Assembly (NCBI GenBank): GCA_021737145.1
Contig: JAIPEN010000007.1
Location: 171,956-235,955 of the forward strand
Source of the DNA: Desulfarculaceae bacterium
GTDB taxonomy: Bacteria; Desulfobacterota; Desulfarculia; Desulfarculales; Desulfarculaceae
Length of the DNA: 64,000 bases
Reading direction: 5' to 3'
Part shown: positions 27,054-35,508 of the stretch, in pieces
How positions within the stretch are numbered: position 1 is the stretch's first letter
Layout of the letters: every line of letters begins with the position of its first letter
Notes under the pieces: generated by a model
Database searches by the model: none
Told to the model about the DNA's origin: nothing
The model's input: the letters and a program-made list of their open reading frames with translations, nothing else
Translations under genes and position numbers: made by a program

Positions 27054-28220
27054 ATGATGCCTTCCTTGCCGCCCCTGAACATAACCTTTCTCATGCGCTC
27101 CATGAACTATGGCGGGGCCGAGCGCCAGGTGGTGCTGCTGGTCCGGGAGCTGGTGGCACGGGGCCATGCGGTGGCGGTGGTGGTGTTCTATCCCGGCGGG
27201 CCCCTGGAAAAGGAGCTCATCCAGGCTGGCTGCCGGGTGGAGAGCATGGGCAAGCGGGGCCGCTGGGATGTGATCGGTTTTCTGCCCCGCCTGGCCCGCG
27301 CCCTGCGCGGTCTGGGCACCCAAGTGCTGGTGAGCTATCTGGACGTGCCCAACCTGGTGGCCGCGGCCCTCAAACCCCTGCTGCCCGGGGCGGCCCTGGT
27401 GTGGGGGGTGCGCGCCTCCAACATGGACCTGAGCCGCTACACCTGGCTCGACCGCCTGGTCTTCGCCCTGGAGGGCCCCATGTCGCGCATGGCCGAGGTG
27501 GTGATCTGCAACTCCCAGGCCGGCCTGGAGCACGTGCGCGCGGCCGGCTTCGCGGCCAGCCGTCTGATCGTGATCCCCAATGCCATTGACACCGGGCGCT
27601 TCCGGCCCTCCGCTGCGATGCGCGCTGCCTTTCGCGCCGAGCTGGGCCTGAGCCACGGCGATCTGCTGGTCGGGCTGGTGGGCCGCCTGGACCCCATGAA
27701 GGATCACCCCGCCTTTTTGAAAGCCGCGGCCCGATTGGCCAAGGACCATCCTGGGGCGCATTTTGTGTGCGTGGGCGACGGCCCGGCCGATTACCAGGCC
27801 AGCCTGCGGGCCCAGGGAGAGGAGCTGGGCTTGGAGGAACGCCTGCATTGGCTGCCCGGCCGCGACGCGGTGGAGCAGGTCTACAACGGCCTGGACCTGT
27901 TGTGCAGCGCCTCTTTGTATGGCGAGGGCTTCCCCAACGTGGTGGGCGAGGCCATGGCCTGCGGCCTGCCCTGCGTGGTCACCCAGGTGGGCGACGCGCC
28001 CCGGGTGCTGGGCGATGCCGGGAGGGTGGTGCCGCCCGGCGATCCGGCCGCCCTGGCCCAAGCTCTGGGCGGGCTGCTGGCCCTGCCGTCCCGGGAGCGC
28101 GAGGCCCTTGGCCGAGCCGCCCGGCAACGGGTGGAAAAAAATTATTCGGTGAAAAGTTTGGCTGATCGCACCCTGGACGCCTGGGCCCAGGGCCGGGTGG
28201 CCGGCCGGCTTCAAAAATAA
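27054..28220 (+). CDS. Glycosyltransferase family 4
   Basis: 388-residue GT-B transferase. The donor-site loop is SMNYGGAERQVVLLVREL, and the EX7E motif is YGEGFPNVVGEAM. It is related to the tandem pair upstream but clearly more distant. AGGAG at 27046 lies six bases before the second ATG (27057) and only three before the first, so 27057 may be the real start. It ends two bases before the convergent polytopic membrane protein gene. Confidence 0.92.
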   Translation: MMPSLPPLNITFLMRSMNYGGAERQVVLLVRELVARGHAVAVVVFYPGGPLEKELIQAGCRVESMGKRGRWDVIGFLPRLARALRGLGTQVLVSYLDVPNLVAAALKPLLPGAALVWGVRASNMDLSRYTWLDRLVFALEGPMSRMAEVVICNSQAGLEHVRAAGFAASRLIVIPNAIDTGRFRPSAAMRAAFRAELGLSHGDLLVGLVGRLDPMKDHPAFLKAAARLAKDHPGAHFVCVGDGPADYQASLRAQGEELGLEERLHWLPGRDAVEQVYNGLDLLCSASLYGEGFPNVVGEAMACGLPCVVTQVGDAPRVLGDAGRVVPPGDPAALAQALGGLLALPSREREALGRAARQRVEKNYSVKSLADRTLDAWAQGRVAGRLQK

Positions 28221-28221
28221 T

Positions 28222-29688
28222 TCAGTTGGGCTGGGTTCCCCTCCGGCTTATCCATCCCCATATCGCGGCATAGGGCCGGAGTGAAATCACCGGCAGGAGG
28301 GGCAGGATCACCATGTCCCTGAGCCGGTAGAGAGTGCCCAGGTTGGTGACCACCAAGGCAAGCAGCACCCCCGCCCCGAACAGGCAATAGTACAGCGAGG
28401 AGACGCCGAGCCCGCCCCTTTTGGGCAAGGTGATCAATCCCCACAGCAGGCCGGGCACCACCAGCCACCACAACACCGATTGGGTTGTGACGGCCAGGTT
28501 GATCATGGTGCCGCCTGACGCGGGCCAACGTTCCCAGGGGCTGGGGAAGAACAGAATGCGCCCCGCGGCGCTCAGGCTGATGCCCAGGAAAGAGGGGAAG
28601 TCGGTGACGATGCGCGCCCCGTCCGGCGCGATGGAGGCCGAGCCGGTCGCGGTGTAGAGCCAACGCTTGTTGAATATCCAACGCCAAAAATCAAGGGCTT
28701 TGTCGGTGAGAAAGTTGCTGCCGCCTGGTTGATCTTCCTGGCGGGCCGCTTTTTGCTCGGCGTCTTGGGCGCTGAGTGAAAGAGGCTTTGGCAAGGCGGT
28801 TTTTTCTTGGGCAGACGAAAAGGTGTAGGCAACGGGCATGAACCTCGGTGCTTGCCTCGTCTCGGCGGCCTTGTTGGCTTGGTGAGGCTCGTAAAGCCTG
28901 CTCAAGGGTATGGCGGTGTAGGCCCAGGCCGCCAGATATACCGAGACCAGGCACAGCAGGGATACGCCCGCGAGCCAGAGGCGGCGCTGCCGGATTGCGC
29001 TCACAACCGCGAAAAAGGCGGCCAATATGGTCAACATCGGGCACAGAATCACCGTGTCGTGGCGCAGCTGAAAACAAACCCAGCCGACCACTGCCAACAG
29101 AACCGGCGCAAACCATGCTTGGCGCGGGCGCTTGGCTTGTATCAGGTTGAGCAGAACAAAGAGGAACCCGGCCAAGGCCAGGGTGGTCAAGGGATCTCTG
29201 AGCGTGCCCGAGGTATAGGAAAAAGAAGGGGGCCAGATTAGGGTCAGCAAGGCGATGAAAAGCGCTTCCCCCGGCCCGGCCCTGATCCGCCGGCAGGTGC
29301 CGATCGCGATCAAGGACAGCAGGAAAAAACAAAGCACATTGAGCAATATGGGCACCAAGGGGTGTGGGTCGATCAGCGAGTACAAGGCCGCCAGCATCAC
29401 GGGATAGCCCATGTATTCCGCCGTCAGGCCGGTGTCCAGCCGGCTCGCTTTGCCGGCCCAAACTTTTGTAAGGGAAATGGCGGTCTCATGATAAGCGGCC
29501 GCGTCGGGCACCATCATCCATTGGCCCACGACCACCAAGGGCTCTTGGGGGTCGACTTCCACCGCCCGCCAATAAAGCCCCGCGCAGAATGCCGCACGCA
29601 AGAGGGCGAGCAATATCAACAGCAGCAAAAGGCGGTTGCCTGTCAGGTAAAACTTTTTCGCGGATGTGTTTTCAGCCTGGTTATGCAA
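28222..29688 (-). CDS. Polytopic membrane protein, GT39/GT-C-like (module copy 1)
   Basis: 488 residues with about ten membrane helices and one large soluble loop (about residues 265-375). A conserved loop after the first helix has VPDAAAYHETA, followed by EYMGYPVMLA, WPPSFSYTSGTLRDP and, near the end, GTLYRLRDMVILPLL. The same motifs occur in the same order in the protein at 42215-43573. The architecture resembles GT-C lipid-linked sugar transferases, though no canonical DD/DE motif is certain. The TTG start has GAGGG upstream. It lies 20 bp downstream of an ankyrin gene on the same strand. Confidence 0.72.
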   Translation of the reverse strand: MHNQAENTSAKKFYLTGNRLLLLLILLALLRAAFCAGLYWRAVEVDPQEPLVVVGQWMMVPDAAAYHETAISLTKVWAGKASRLDTGLTAEYMGYPVMLAALYSLIDPHPLVPILLNVLCFFLLSLIAIGTCRRIRAGPGEALFIALLTLIWPPSFSYTSGTLRDPLTTLALAGFLFVLLNLIQAKRPRQAWFAPVLLAVVGWVCFQLRHDTVILCPMLTILAAFFAVVSAIRQRRLWLAGVSLLCLVSVYLAAWAYTAIPLSRLYEPHQANKAAETRQAPRFMPVAYTFSSAQEKTALPKPLSLSAQDAEQKAARQEDQPGGSNFLTDKALDFWRWIFNKRWLYTATGSASIAPDGARIVTDFPSFLGISLSAAGRILFFPSPWERWPASGGTMINLAVTTQSVLWWLVVPGLLWGLITLPKRGGLGVSSLYYCLFGAGVLLALVVTNLGTLYRLRDMVILPLLPVISLRPYAAIWGWISRRGTQPN

Positions 29689-29708
29689 GGCTTCCCTCTC
29701 GGGTAGTT

Positions 29709-30284
29709 CTACTGCATAAGGGCCAAGCGCTTTGCCACCTCGTTGTTTTCCATGATGAGAGCCGCTTTCAGAGGGGAGATAGCGCCTTCACCTGTCGCGC
29801 GGGGGGTCGCTCCCGCCCGCAATAATAAATTGCATATTTCCAGGGACCAAGGATTGCAGGCACAGTAGGCCGCCAAGTGCAGCGGCGTAAGGCCCTGGTG
29901 GTTGGTGGCGTTGGGGTCTGCCCCTGCCTTGAGCAGCAAGGGCACCGTATGTTTGCCTATCCCGTAGGCTGCCGCATGAAGGGGGGTGTCGCCCAGGGCG
30001 TCCCTGGCGTTTGGATCGGCGCCTCTTGCGAGCAAGATGTCCACGCCCCAAACGAAATTCATCATGGCGGCCAGATGGAGGGGGGTGCGCCCTTGAAAGG
30101 TGCGGTCAATCAGTTCCGGTTGTTTCTGCAAGACGCGGGCTATGGCCTGGTGATCACCACCGGCCACGGCAGACATGAGGGGGTGGGGCGCGGGTTGCAT
30201 GGCAAGGGAGAGGGCGATCAGGCCCCCGACAACCGCCGCGATCAGCCCCGCCCGCGGGATCATCGCCATGCGCCCGGTTTTCAT
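29709..30284 (-). CDS. Membrane-anchored ankyrin-repeat protein (module copy 1)
   Basis: 191 residues. An N-terminal hydrophobic helix (GLIAAVVGGLIALSLAM) preceded by Lys/Arg predicts an N-in anchor with the rest in the periplasm. Four to five ankyrin repeats follow, with clear TPLHLAAM, TPLHAAAYG and TPLHLAAYC cores. Ankyrin domains bind proteins. The start has GGAGG seven bases upstream. The gene precedes a polytopic membrane protein, as the ankyrin gene at 41691-42200 does, so the pair probably forms a complex. Confidence 0.8.
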   Translation of the reverse strand: MKTGRMAMIPRAGLIAAVVGGLIALSLAMQPAPHPLMSAVAGGDHQAIARVLQKQPELIDRTFQGRTPLHLAAMMNFVWGVDILLARGADPNARDALGDTPLHAAAYGIGKHTVPLLLKAGADPNATNHQGLTPLHLAAYCACNPWSLEICNLLLRAGATPRATGEGAISPLKAALIMENNEVAKRLALMQ

Positions 30285-30316
30285 AAACGACCTCCGCGCC
30301 TGCCTCTGGGACGGGT

Positions 30317-31474
30317 TCAGCCGCTAATCACGAACTTCTTCTGGATGCTCACCTCGGCCGTGGCCAATACCTCGGCCATCTGCTTGCCCGCGGTGCCGTC
30401 GCCGTAAATAGGGGTGGAAGGATAGGGGCCGTGGGCCACCTGTTGCCCAATGGCGTGTGCGATTTGGCCCTGATCATAGGGCACGTCCATTACGTTGGGC
30501 CCCCGGGTGCGGTTGTTCTGGCGCGAGCCGATGTTCACCGTGGGGGTGCCCAAAAAGGCGCCCTCGCGGATGCCGCTGGAGGAGTTGCCCACCAGGCAGG
30601 CGGCGTTGGCGATGAGGGTGACGTAATCCTCGGGGGTGAAGTTGCGGTAGAAGTGGATGGGCGCCTCGGGTTCGCGCTCCCTGAACATGCGCAGGCCCTT
30701 GGATACCTCGTCGCTGCCCGCGTCCACGTTGGGCCACAGCCACACCGCCTGGATGCCGCTGGAGAGCACCGCGCCCAGGGTGTGCTCGATCTGCGCCATG
30801 CCCTGGCCGAACTCGGTGGTCACCGGGTGTTGCAGCACCACCAGATAGGGCTGGTCCGCCCGGATGGCCGGACCCACCCCGCCGTAGCGGTCGAAGAACT
30901 CCTGGTTGATCTCCTTGGGGGCCCGGGCGGCCAGGTCTATGGCCGGGCAGCCGGTGACGAAGATGCGCTCCGGGTCCTCGCCCATGCGCCTCAGGATGTC
31001 CGCCGCCTGCTGGTTGGCCGGGAAGTGCAAATGGGCCAGCTTGGTGATGGCGTGGCGCACGCTCTCGTCGATGGAACCGGACACCTCGCCGCCCTGGGTG
31101 TGGGCCAGGCAGATGTTCATGTAGCTGGCCGCCACCGCGGTGCCCATGGTCTCGAAGCGGTCGGCCACGGTGACCACCACGTCGGGCTCCAAGTTTTCGA
31201 ACAGGGTGGCCAGCTCCTGGATGGCCAGGCCGGTGGACTTGGCCATGGTGGTGAGGTTCTCCCCCTCCACGATGGAGTAGACCTTGGCCGTGACCTTGAA
31301 GCCGTCGTTTTCGATAACCTTGACCACCTGGCCGAAACGGTAGAGCAGGCCCGAGGCCCCCACGATGAGCTGGAGCTCCAGGTCCGGGTGCTGGTCAACC
31401 GCTTCCAACAGGGACTTGATGCGTCCGTAGTTGGCCCGGCTGGCCACGATGATGCATATCTTGCGTTTTGCCAA
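30317..31474 (-). CDS. neuC: UDP-GlcNAc 2-epimerase, hydrolysing (NeuC/LegG-like)
   Basis: 385-residue NeuC-type epimerase. The start CIIVASRANYGRIKSL, the segment VTVADRFETMGTAVAA and the late GNSSSGIREGAFLGTPTVNIGSRQ are typical. NeuC converts UDP-GlcNAc to ManNAc for sialic acid. The close relative LegG acts on a diacetamido-bacillosamine nucleotide for legionaminic acid, and sequence alone does not separate them here. The TTG start has GAGGA six bases upstream and lies one base after the neuB stop, so neuB and neuC are coupled. Confidence 0.86.
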   Translation of the reverse strand: MAKRKICIIVASRANYGRIKSLLEAVDQHPDLELQLIVGASGLLYRFGQVVKVIENDGFKVTAKVYSIVEGENLTTMAKSTGLAIQELATLFENLEPDVVVTVADRFETMGTAVAASYMNICLAHTQGGEVSGSIDESVRHAITKLAHLHFPANQQAADILRRMGEDPERIFVTGCPAIDLAARAPKEINQEFFDRYGGVGPAIRADQPYLVVLQHPVTTEFGQGMAQIEHTLGAVLSSGIQAVWLWPNVDAGSDEVSKGLRMFREREPEAPIHFYRNFTPEDYVTLIANAACLVGNSSSGIREGAFLGTPTVNIGSRQNNRTRGPNVMDVPYDQGQIAHAIGQQVAHGPYPSTPIYGDGTAGKQMAEVLATAEVSIQKKFVISG

Positions 31475-31475
31475 A

Positions 31476-32525
31476 TCAGTCCTCTATATCCTCCGGCCGG
31501 AGCAGGCGCTCGGCCGGGGCGGGGCGGGCCAGGCGGCGGCCCAGCAAGGAGCCCAACTGCTCCCAGGGAATGCCGCCGCCGGGTTTTTTCAAAATGAGAT
31601 CGTCGGCCTCCAGCACATGCCCGGCCGGCAGGTCCTTGACCGGAGCCAGGCTGCGGCCGAATAAGGAGCGCAGCTCGGCCTTTTCCGCTGCCACCGTGTC
31701 CTTGTCCACCGTGGCGCGCATGGCCACCACCGCGTCGCGGCCCTGGCACAGCGTGGTCAGCTCGGCCGGGGTGAGCGAGGCCTTGGCGTCCGGGCCGAAC
31801 ATGGCCTTGTCGAAAACCAGGTGCACCTCCACCAGGTCGGCCCCCCGGGCCAGGGCGGCCATGGCCGGGAAGATGGTGCCCGAGTGGTCCGAAAGCCCAG
31901 CCGGGGCGGCGAAGCGCTCTTTCATCAGGCCGATGTTGTCCAGCCCCGCCTGTTCCAGGGGGGCGGGATAGGCGGTGGTGCACTGCATCAGGGCCACCGG
32001 GCAGCCGCGTTTCCGGAAGAAGCCCACCACCCGGCCCAGCTCTTCCCAGCCGCTCATGCCGGAGCTGATGATGGCCGGCTTTTGGGTGGCGGCCATGAAC
32101 TCCAAGAGGGGCTCGTGGTCCAGCTCGCCGGAGGCCAGCTTCCAGGCAACCATGCCCAGGCCCTCCAGCAGCTCGGCCGCCTGCACCGAAAAGGGCGAGC
32201 TGAGGAAGATGACGCCCGCCTTGGCGCAATGCTCGGCCAGGCCGGCCCACTGCTCGGGGGTGAACTCCATGCGGCGCCAGTAGTCATAGCGGGTGGCGTC
32301 TTCATAGGAAAAGGGCACCCGGAACTGCTCGTCGCGGGTGCTCTCGGCGGCGGCGATGTGGGTCTGGAACTTCACCGCATCGGCCCCGGCCGAGGCGGCG
32401 GCGTCGATGTAGGAGTGGGCCAGGCCCAGGGAGCCGTCGTGGGCCTGGGCCACCTCGGCAATTACCAGGGGCTTGGCCCCGGTCCCCAGCTCACGCTCTC
32501 CCAATTTCAAGCTCTGGTAATCCAT
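31476..32525 (-). CDS. neuB: Nonulosonic acid synthase (NeuB family)
   Basis: 349-residue TIM-barrel synthase that condenses PEP with ManNAc or a related 6-carbon sugar. Motifs are VKFQTH, LSDHSGT and VEVHLVFDK with GPDAKASLTPAEL. A C-terminal SAF/antifreeze-like domain (VLEADDLILKKPGGGI to RLLRPEDIED) contacts the substrate in the dimer. The start at 32525 (MDYQSL) has GGAG upstream and avoids a 36-residue extension of poor quality. It is the first gene of a two-gene operon with neuC, divergent from a GT4 gene. Confidence 0.9.
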   Translation of the reverse strand: MDYQSLKLGERELGTGAKPLVIAEVAQAHDGSLGLAHSYIDAAASAGADAVKFQTHIAAAESTRDEQFRVPFSYEDATRYDYWRRMEFTPEQWAGLAEHCAKAGVIFLSSPFSVQAAELLEGLGMVAWKLASGELDHEPLLEFMAATQKPAIISSGMSGWEELGRVVGFFRKRGCPVALMQCTTAYPAPLEQAGLDNIGLMKERFAAPAGLSDHSGTIFPAMAALARGADLVEVHLVFDKAMFGPDAKASLTPAELTTLCQGRDAVVAMRATVDKDTVAAEKAELRSLFGRSLAPVKDLPAGHVLEADDLILKKPGGGIPWEQLGSLLGRRLARPAPAERLLRPEDIED

Positions 32526-32626
32526 GCTCTCCACTGCGCTTTTGCCTTGGCTCCGTTTCGGGGGCCGCGTGCTCATTCTAACAGGGGGCCGGGCGCGGGT
32601 AAAGCCGCCCCAACAGCCTGGCGCGC

Positions 32627-32656
32627 TTGCCAAAGGCGCGGTAGTGTGGTCATACT
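32627..32656 (+). promoter_or_regulatory. Candidate promoter for the GT4-dehydrogenase-neuA operon
   Basis: TTGCCA (32627-32632) and CATACT (32651-32656) are 18 bases apart, 46 bp before the GT4 start. This is in the 176-bp divergent gap between neuB and the GT4 gene. The -35 match is five of six and the -10 four of six. The promoter for neuB on the other strand was not clear. Confidence 0.35.
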
Positions 32657-32701
32657 GGCTCCGGTCTGGAATGCCCTTTTGTTCGGGAGTATGCGCCCCT
32701 T

Positions 32702-33820
32702 ATGCGCCTGGTTTACCTCTCAGACACCCTATTGCCCTCGCGCATGGCCAACAGCGTGCACGTGATGAAGATGTGCGCCGCATTCGCGGGCCTGGGGCAT
32801 GAGGTCACCCTGATCGCGGTGGACAACCGGGCGTCCGAGCCGGGGGTGGACAACCTGTTCGCCCACTACGGAGTGGCCCCGAATTTCCGTTTGATCACTC
32901 TGCCTTTCCCCCGCTTCAAGGGAGGCTGGACCATCTACGCCTGGCGCAGCGCCCGCCTGGCCCTGGGCCTGGGGCCCGAGGTGCTCTTCGGCCGCTATCT
33001 GCGCGGGTTGTATCTTTGCTCCCTGATGGGGGCGCGGCCCGCCCTGGAGAGCCACGTGCCGCCCTCCATGCTGGACCGGCTCTCCCGGGCCATGTTCCGC
33101 TGCATGGAGCGGCGCAAGGCCCTGCGCCTGTTGGTGGTCATTTCCTCGGCTTTGGAAAGGCTGGTGCGGGCCCAGAGCAGGGTGGAGCCCATCCTGGTGG
33201 CCCACGACGGGGCCGACCTGCCGCCAGAAGACCAGGCCGCCGAGCCCCTGGAGGGCGAGTTCCCGGTGGGCTATTTCGGCAACCTGTATCCCGGCCGGGG
33301 CATCGAACTGATCCTGGAGACCGCCCGCCTGACCCCCTGGGCCAGCTTCCACCTGGTGGGTGGCCAGGACCCGGAGCTGCTGTCCCGGCTGCGGGACCAG
33401 GCGCCGGGCAACGTGGCCCTGCACGGCTTTGTGCCCCCGGCCCGGGCCATGGCCATGCAGCGCGGCTGCCGGGCCTTGCTCATGCCCTATCAGCAAAAGG
33501 TGAACGTGCCCGGCCTGGGCGACACCAGCCAGTGGATGAGCCCCCTGAAGATGTTCGAGTACATGGCCAGCGGCGCGGCCATCGTTTCATCCGACCTGCC
33601 GGTGCTGGGCGAGGTCTTGGCCGACGGGGACAACGCCCTGCTGGTTCCGCCGGCCGAGCCAGAGGCCTGGGCCCATGCCCTGACCCGCTTGCGCGGCGAG
33701 CCCGGCCTGGCCCAGGGCCTGGCCCAACGGGCCCGGAACGATCTGGCCGAACACTACACCTGGACCCGCCGGGCGCAGGCCGTGCTGGAGGCCCTTGCCT
33801 CCAAAACCGCCAGGCCGTAA
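32702..33820 (+). CDS. Glycosyltransferase family 4 (GT-B)
   Basis: 372 residues. The N-terminal segment SDTLLPSRMANSVHVMKMC is typical of GT4 transferases using exposed acceptor loops. The C-terminal donor region has PLKMFEYMASGAAIVSSDLPVLGEVL. The sugar is unknown. It heads a plus-strand operon with a 2-hydroxyacid dehydrogenase and NeuA, so it could carry a sugar to or from the acidic residue made here, though GT4 members usually use UDP, GDP or dTDP donors. Confidence 0.88.
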   Translation: MRLVYLSDTLLPSRMANSVHVMKMCAAFAGLGHEVTLIAVDNRASEPGVDNLFAHYGVAPNFRLITLPFPRFKGGWTIYAWRSARLALGLGPEVLFGRYLRGLYLCSLMGARPALESHVPPSMLDRLSRAMFRCMERRKALRLLVVISSALERLVRAQSRVEPILVAHDGADLPPEDQAAEPLEGEFPVGYFGNLYPGRGIELILETARLTPWASFHLVGGQDPELLSRLRDQAPGNVALHGFVPPARAMAMQRGCRALLMPYQQKVNVPGLGDTSQWMSPLKMFEYMASGAAIVSSDLPVLGEVLADGDNALLVPPAEPEAWAHALTRLRGEPGLAQGLAQRARNDLAEHYTWTRRAQAVLEALASKTARP

Positions 33821-33829
33821 GCTGCATCT

Positions 33830-34798
33830 ATGGTGCGCATCCTCAACATCGAGCCCCAGGATTTCAGCCAGGCGGCCCACGACAAGCTGGCCGGTCTGGG
33901 CGAGTTGACCGAGGCCGCCCTGAGCCGCGAGGAGCTGCTCCGCGAGTTGGGCGGCTACGAGGTGCTCATCACCCGCCTGGGCCATTACATCGACGCCGAG
34001 GTTTTGGCCGCCGGGCCCGGGCTGAGGGCGGTGGTCACCGCCACCACCGGCCTGGACCATATCGACCTGGAGGCCGCCGCCGCCCGGGGAGTGGAGGTGC
34101 TCAGCCTGCGGGGCGAATATGACTTCTTGGATACGGTGAGCGCCACGGCCGAGCACACCTGGGGACTGTTGCTGGCCCTGGTGCGGCGCATCCCTGCTGC
34201 CCACGCCTCGGTGTTGGGCGGCCAGTGGGACCGCGACTCTTTCAAGGGCCGCGAGCTCATGGGACGCCGCCTGGGCTGCGTGGGCCTGGGCCGTTTGGGC
34301 CGCAAGGTGGCCGCCTATGCCCTGGCCTTTGGCATGGAGGTGAGCGCCTATGACCCGGCCCCGCGGAAGTGGGTGGACGGGGTGGAGCGCCGCGCCAGCC
34401 TGGACGAGCTGCTGGCCGAGAGCGAGATACTCAGCCTGCACCCGCCCTACAACGACCATACCCATGGCATGATCGGTCCCCGCGAGCTGGCCCTGCTGCC
34501 CGAGGGCGCGGTGCTCATCAACACTGCGCGGGGCGGGCTCATCGACGAGGCGGCCCTGCTGGATGCGCTGAACAGCGGGCGTTTGGCCGGGGCGGCCCTG
34601 GACGTGCTGGCGGGCGAGCCGGACCACGGGCAGGGCGACAGCCCGCTCATCGCCCATGCGCGCGCCATGGGCAACCTGATCATCACCCCGCACGTGGCCG
34701 GGGCCACCACCGAGTCCATGGCCAAGACCGAGCTGTTCATGGCCGCCAAGCTGGAGGCCTGGTTGCGCGCCCAGGGGTTGTTGGAGGAGGGCGCATGA
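33830..34798 (+). CDS. D-isomer-specific 2-hydroxyacid dehydrogenase
   Basis: 322-residue NAD-dependent dehydrogenase of the SerA/PdxB fold. The Rossmann motif is GCVGLGRLGRKVAAYALAFG. The catalytic Arg is in INTARGG, the Glu in LAGEP and the His in ITPHVAG, so the Arg-Glu-His set is complete. It lacks the ACT or ASB domains of long SerA. It overlaps neuA by 4 bp (ATGA), which suggests it works on a 2-keto or 2-hydroxy acid linked to the CMP-sugar pathway rather than in serine synthesis. Confidence 0.88.
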   Translation: MVRILNIEPQDFSQAAHDKLAGLGELTEAALSREELLRELGGYEVLITRLGHYIDAEVLAAGPGLRAVVTATTGLDHIDLEAAAARGVEVLSLRGEYDFLDTVSATAEHTWGLLLALVRRIPAAHASVLGGQWDRDSFKGRELMGRRLGCVGLGRLGRKVAAYALAFGMEVSAYDPAPRKWVDGVERRASLDELLAESEILSLHPPYNDHTHGMIGPRELALLPEGAVLINTARGGLIDEAALLDALNSGRLAGAALDVLAGEPDHGQGDSPLIAHARAMGNLIITPHVAGATTESMAKTELFMAAKLEAWLRAQGLLEEGA

Positions 34799-35508
34799 GC
34801 GCTTCGCCCAAGGTGCTGGCCGTGATCCCCGCCCGGGGCGGCAGCAAGGGAGTGCCCCGCAAGAACATCCGCCTGGTGGGCGGCAAGCCTCTCATTGCCT
34901 GGACCATCGAGTGCGCCCTGGCGGCGCGGGGTTTGTTTCACCGGGTGATCGTGAGCACCGACGACAGCGAGACCGCGGATATCGCCCGCCAGCACGGGGC
35001 CGAGGTGCCCTTCATGCGGCCGGACGATCTGGCGCGGGACAAAAGCCCCACCTTGCCGGTGCTCAGGCATGCGGTGGATTTCGTGGAGCAGCAGGACGGC
35101 GTCACCCTGGACTGGGTGATGCTCTTGCAGCCCACCGCGCCCCTCAAGGAGCCTGCCGACCTGGAGGCCGCCCTGGAGCTGGCCGGCCAGGGGGGCTGCG
35201 ATTCGGTGATCAGCGTGGTGCAGGTGTTCGATGTGCACCCGGTGCTAATGAAGCGCATCGAGGACGAACTGCTGCAACCCTTTTGCGTGGAGGAGGCCGA
35301 GGGCACCCGCCGCCAGGACTACTCCCCGCCCGCCTACATGCGCAACGGAGCCATCTACCTGACCCGGCGCGAGGCGCTCATGGAGCAGGGCTCCATCTGG
35401 GGCCGGCGCATCCGGCCCTACGTGATGCCCGAGCAACGCTCCCTGTCCATAGACAACGAGTGGCACATCAAGATGGCCGACGTGGTTCTGTCGGAGAAAA
35501 AAGCCTAA
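34795..35508 (+). CDS. neuA: CMP-nonulosonate cytidylyltransferase (NeuA family)
   Basis: 237-residue GT-A-like cytidylyltransferase that forms a CMP-sugar from CTP and a nonulosonic (or similar 3-deoxy-ulosonic) acid. The N-terminal nucleotide loop IPARGGSKGVPRKN is diagnostic, followed by VSTDD and LLQPTAPL. ATG at 34795 overlaps the dehydrogenase stop. The stop codon directly abuts the stop of the convergent SDR gene, with no bases between. It is probably the partner of NeuB/NeuC; a second NeuA-like enzyme is at 36363-37073. Confidence 0.9.
   Translation: MSASPKVLAVIPARGGSKGVPRKNIRLVGGKPLIAWTIECALAARGLFHRVIVSTDDSETADIARQHGAEVPFMRPDDLARDKSPTLPVLRHAVDFVEQQDGVTLDWVMLLQPTAPLKEPADLEAALELAGQGGCDSVISVVQVFDVHPVLMKRIEDELLQPFCVEEAEGTRRQDYSPPAYMRNGAIYLTRREALMEQGSIWGRRIRPYVMPEQRSLSIDNEWHIKMADVVLSEKKA

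Noticed and set aside
33830..34798. Assignment as serA (3-phosphoglycerate dehydrogenase)
   Set aside because: The protein is short, lacks ACT/ASB domains and is coupled to neuA in a glycan locus, so a housekeeping serine role is not supported.
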